The notes below the pieces were generated by a model that saw only the letters and a program-made list of their open reading frames with translations, did no database searches and had not been told where the DNA came from. This document shows positions 62,594-64,000 of a DNA stretch of 64,000 bases, in pieces (the first letter of the stretch is position 1; the number at the start of each line of letters is the position of its first letter). This stretch comes from Lasioglossum baleicum. Lineage: Eukaryota; Arthropoda; Insecta; Hymenoptera; Halictidae. The position numbers and the translations under genes are program-made. The stretch spans positions 1 through 64,000 of the forward strand of contig NW_027469601.1 of the NCBI RefSeq assembly GCF_051020765.1. Direction: 5' to 3'.

Positions 62594-63111
62594 GTATGGG
62601 TTGTGCGTTGTGCGTTATCCGTTATCCGTTATGCGTTATGCGTTATGCGTTATGCGTAATGCGTTATCGGCATTGAGTTATGCGTTATGGGTTATGCGTT
62701 ATGGGTTATGCGTTATCCGTTATGGATTATGCGTTATGCATTATGCGTAATGCGTAATGCGGTATGGGTTGTGCGTTGTGCGTTATCCGTTATGCGTTAT
62801 GCGATATGCGTTATGCGTTATGCGTAATGCGTTATGCGTTATGCGTTATGCGTTATGCGTAATGCGGTATGCGTTATGCGTTATGCGTTATGCGTTATGA
62901 GTTATGCGTCATGGGTTATGCGTAATGCGTTATGCGTTATGAGTTATGCGTTATGCGTTATGCGATATGCGCTATGTGTTATGCGTTATGCGTTATCGGC
63001 TTTGCGTTATGCGTTATGGGTTATGCGTTATCCGTTATTTATTATGCGTTATGCGTTATGCGTTATGCGTTATGCGTTATGCGTTATGCGTTATGCGTTA
63101 TGCGATATGCG
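62594..63111 (+). repeat. L plus M, most diverged cluster, copy 2
   Basis: Same series as 59276-59800, offset 3,318 bp in L and 3,311 bp in M, including the unusual G5T+C6T+G7A unit at 63035. A private T1A lies at 62804 and the last T2C and A3T marks are missing. Confidence 0.91.
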
Positions 63112-63391
63112 TTATGCGTTATGCGTTATGCGTTATGCGTTATGCGTTATGCGTTATGCGTTATGCGTTATGCGTTATGCGTTATGCGTTATGCGTTATG
63201 CGTTATGCGTTATGCGTTATGCGTTATGCGTTATGCGTTATGCGTTATGCGTTATGCGTTATGCGTTATGCGTTATGCGTTATGCGTTATGCGTTATGCG
63301 TTATGCGTTATGCGTTATGCGTTATGCGTTATGCGTTATGCGTTATGCGTTATGCGTTATGCGTTATGCGTTATGCGTTATGCGTTATGCG
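63112..63391 (+). repeat. Pure tract, 40 units
   Basis: Perfect consensus units, equal in length to 59850-60129. Confidence 0.9.
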
Positions 63392-63874
63392 TTATGGGTT
63401 ATGCGTTATGCGTTATGCGTGATGCGTTATGCGTTATGCGTTATGCGTTATGCGGTATGCGTTATGCGTTATGCGTTATGCGTTATGCGTTATGCGTTAT
63501 GCGTTATGCGTTATGCGTTATGCGTTATGCGTTATGGATTATGCGTAATGCATTATAAGTTATGCGTTATGCGTTATGCGTTATCGGCTTTGCGTTATGC
63601 GTCATGCGTTATGGGTTATGCGTTATCCTTTATGGATTATGCGTTATGCGTTATGCGTTATGCGTTATGCGTTATGCGTTATGCGTTATGCGTTATGCGT
63701 TATGCGTTAACGGCTTTGCGTTATGCGTCATGCGCTATGGGTTATGCGTTATCCGCTATGGATTATGCGTAATGCATTATAAGTTATGCGTTATGCGTTT
63801 TGCGTTATGTGTTATGCGTTATGGGTTATGCGTCATGCGTTATGCGTTATGCGTTATGCGTTATGCGTTTTGCG
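63392..63874 (+). repeat. E tail, F and B2
   Basis: C6G 63392, T2G 63420, T1G 63455, F 63532-63636, B2 63707-63839, A3T 63868. Every mark is exactly 3,262 bp downstream of its partner in 60130-60612. Confidence 0.92.
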
Positions 63875-64000
63875 TTATGCGTTATGCGTTATGCGTTATG
63901 CGTTATGCGTTATGCGTTATGCGTTATGCGTTATGCGTTATGCGTTATGCGTTATGCGTTATGCGTTATGCGTTATGCGTTATGCGTTATGCGTTATGCG
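63875..64000 (+). repeat. Pure tract running off the window end
   Basis: Eighteen perfect units to the last base. The array continues beyond the window. Confidence 0.92.

Larger units (their letters stand above)
1..64000 (+). repeat. 7-bp satellite array (TTATGCG)n filling the window
   Basis: The window holds about 9,140 head-to-tail copies of TTATGCG, all in one orientation, with no unique DNA between them. The unit is 43% GC and strongly strand-asymmetric (T three times A, G twice C), with one CpG per unit. Apart from one noisy patch, variants are substitutions that keep the 7-bp register; unit starts are 5 mod 7, then 6 from 9,875, then 0 from 15,091 to the end. I see no flanking genes, so chromosome position and organism are unknown. 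A heterochromatic satellite in a eukaryote is the inference. No transcription or protein function can be supported. Confidence 0.98.

Noticed and set aside
1..64000. Telomere repeat array
   Set aside because: TTATGCG has no G run, and I saw no TTAGGG, TTTAGGG or TTAGG tract. The C6G unit TTATGGG resembles part of the 12-bp Allium telomere repeat but only occurs as scattered single units. Nested HORs are also unlike telomeres.
1..64000. CRISPR array
   Set aside because: There are no unique spacers of similar length between conserved repeats; the intervals are more of the same 7-mer.
1..64000. Bacterial iterons or a phage/plasmid origin
   Set aside because: Iteron arrays are short, and lie next to a replication gene. 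Here there is no gene and the array exceeds 64 kb.
1..64000. CENP-B box or known centromere motif
   Set aside because: I looked for TTCG followed by the CGGG half of the box. TTCG appears only in the variant C unit at 9294 and the rest does not match.

Overview
The whole 64-kb window is one head-to-tail satellite array of a 7-bp unit, TTATGCG on the + strand (AACGCAT in alphabetical reverse-complement rotation). I find no gene, RNA gene, transposon or unique sequence on either strand. The array runs off both window ends and never switches orientation. A perfect 7-mer satellite of this size, with nested higher-order repeats (HORs), points to a eukaryotic heterochromatic or subtelomeric block, or a B or sex chromosome. 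The sequence itself does not identify the species.

Notation used below: positions 1-7 of TTATGCG are numbered, so C6G means the unit TTATGGG, and wt means the consensus unit. Almost every variant is a substitution that keeps the 7-bp register. Unit starts satisfy position mod 7 = 5 from base 1 to 9,874, 6 up to 15,090, and 0 from there to base 64,000, except inside a noisy patch at 19,537-20,972. Both register changes come from the same 1-bp insertion, carried by two copies of one duplicated block.

Variant units cluster into recurring modules separated by pure consensus tracts. A (5 units): C6G; T1C+T4A; G7C; C6G+G7T; G5A. A' is A followed at once by C6A. G (6 units): C6A; A3T; T4C; T4A; wt; T1C+T2A+C6G. 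H (16 units): T4C; T4A; wt; T2A+T4C+C6G; 4 wt; C6A+G7C; A3T+G7A; wt; A3G; 2 wt; C6G; T1C. I: C6A; A3T; usually a later G5A; then T2A+T4C+C6G and one or two T1C. B (16 units): T2C; T1C+C6G; wt; G5C; T1C+C6G+G7A; wt; T2A+G7A; G5A+C6A; 2 wt; A3T; C6T; wt; C6G; wt; T2C. B2 is B preceded by T4A+G5C+C6G, T1C+A3T and wt. C: T2A; T1G+C6G; A3G+G7A; A3G; G5A; G5C; later T2A, T2A, T1G+C6G, A3G and A3T. D (24 units): C6G; C6G; 4 wt; T2A; T1G+C6G; A3G; T2G+A3T; G5C; G5C; later T2A, C6A, T1G+T2C+C6G, T2A. E: C6T; A3T; C6T; wt; C6G; T2A; T2C; wt; C6G; later T2G and T1A. F (15 units): C6G+G7A; wt; T2A+G7A; G5A+C6A; 3 wt; G5C+C6G; T1C+A3T; wt; T2C; C6G; wt; G5C+G7T; C6G+G7A. J, L and M are rarer and are described at their entries.

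Layout: 1-5 kb has A-G modules around a 190-unit perfect tract. 5-22.5 kb has A-G-H-I-B-C units, including a 4.3-4.6-kb tandem duplication. 19.5-21.0 kb is an indel-rich patch that looks like uncorrected long-read sequence. 23-38 kb is mostly H-I units with the first D and E modules. 38-43 kb has D, E and A'. 42.6-64 kb is a regular D-E-F-B2 HOR (1.3-1.9 kb) with two marked subtypes and L/M insertions. Nothing encodes a product; the long open frames are a by-product of a stop-free 21-bp super-period.
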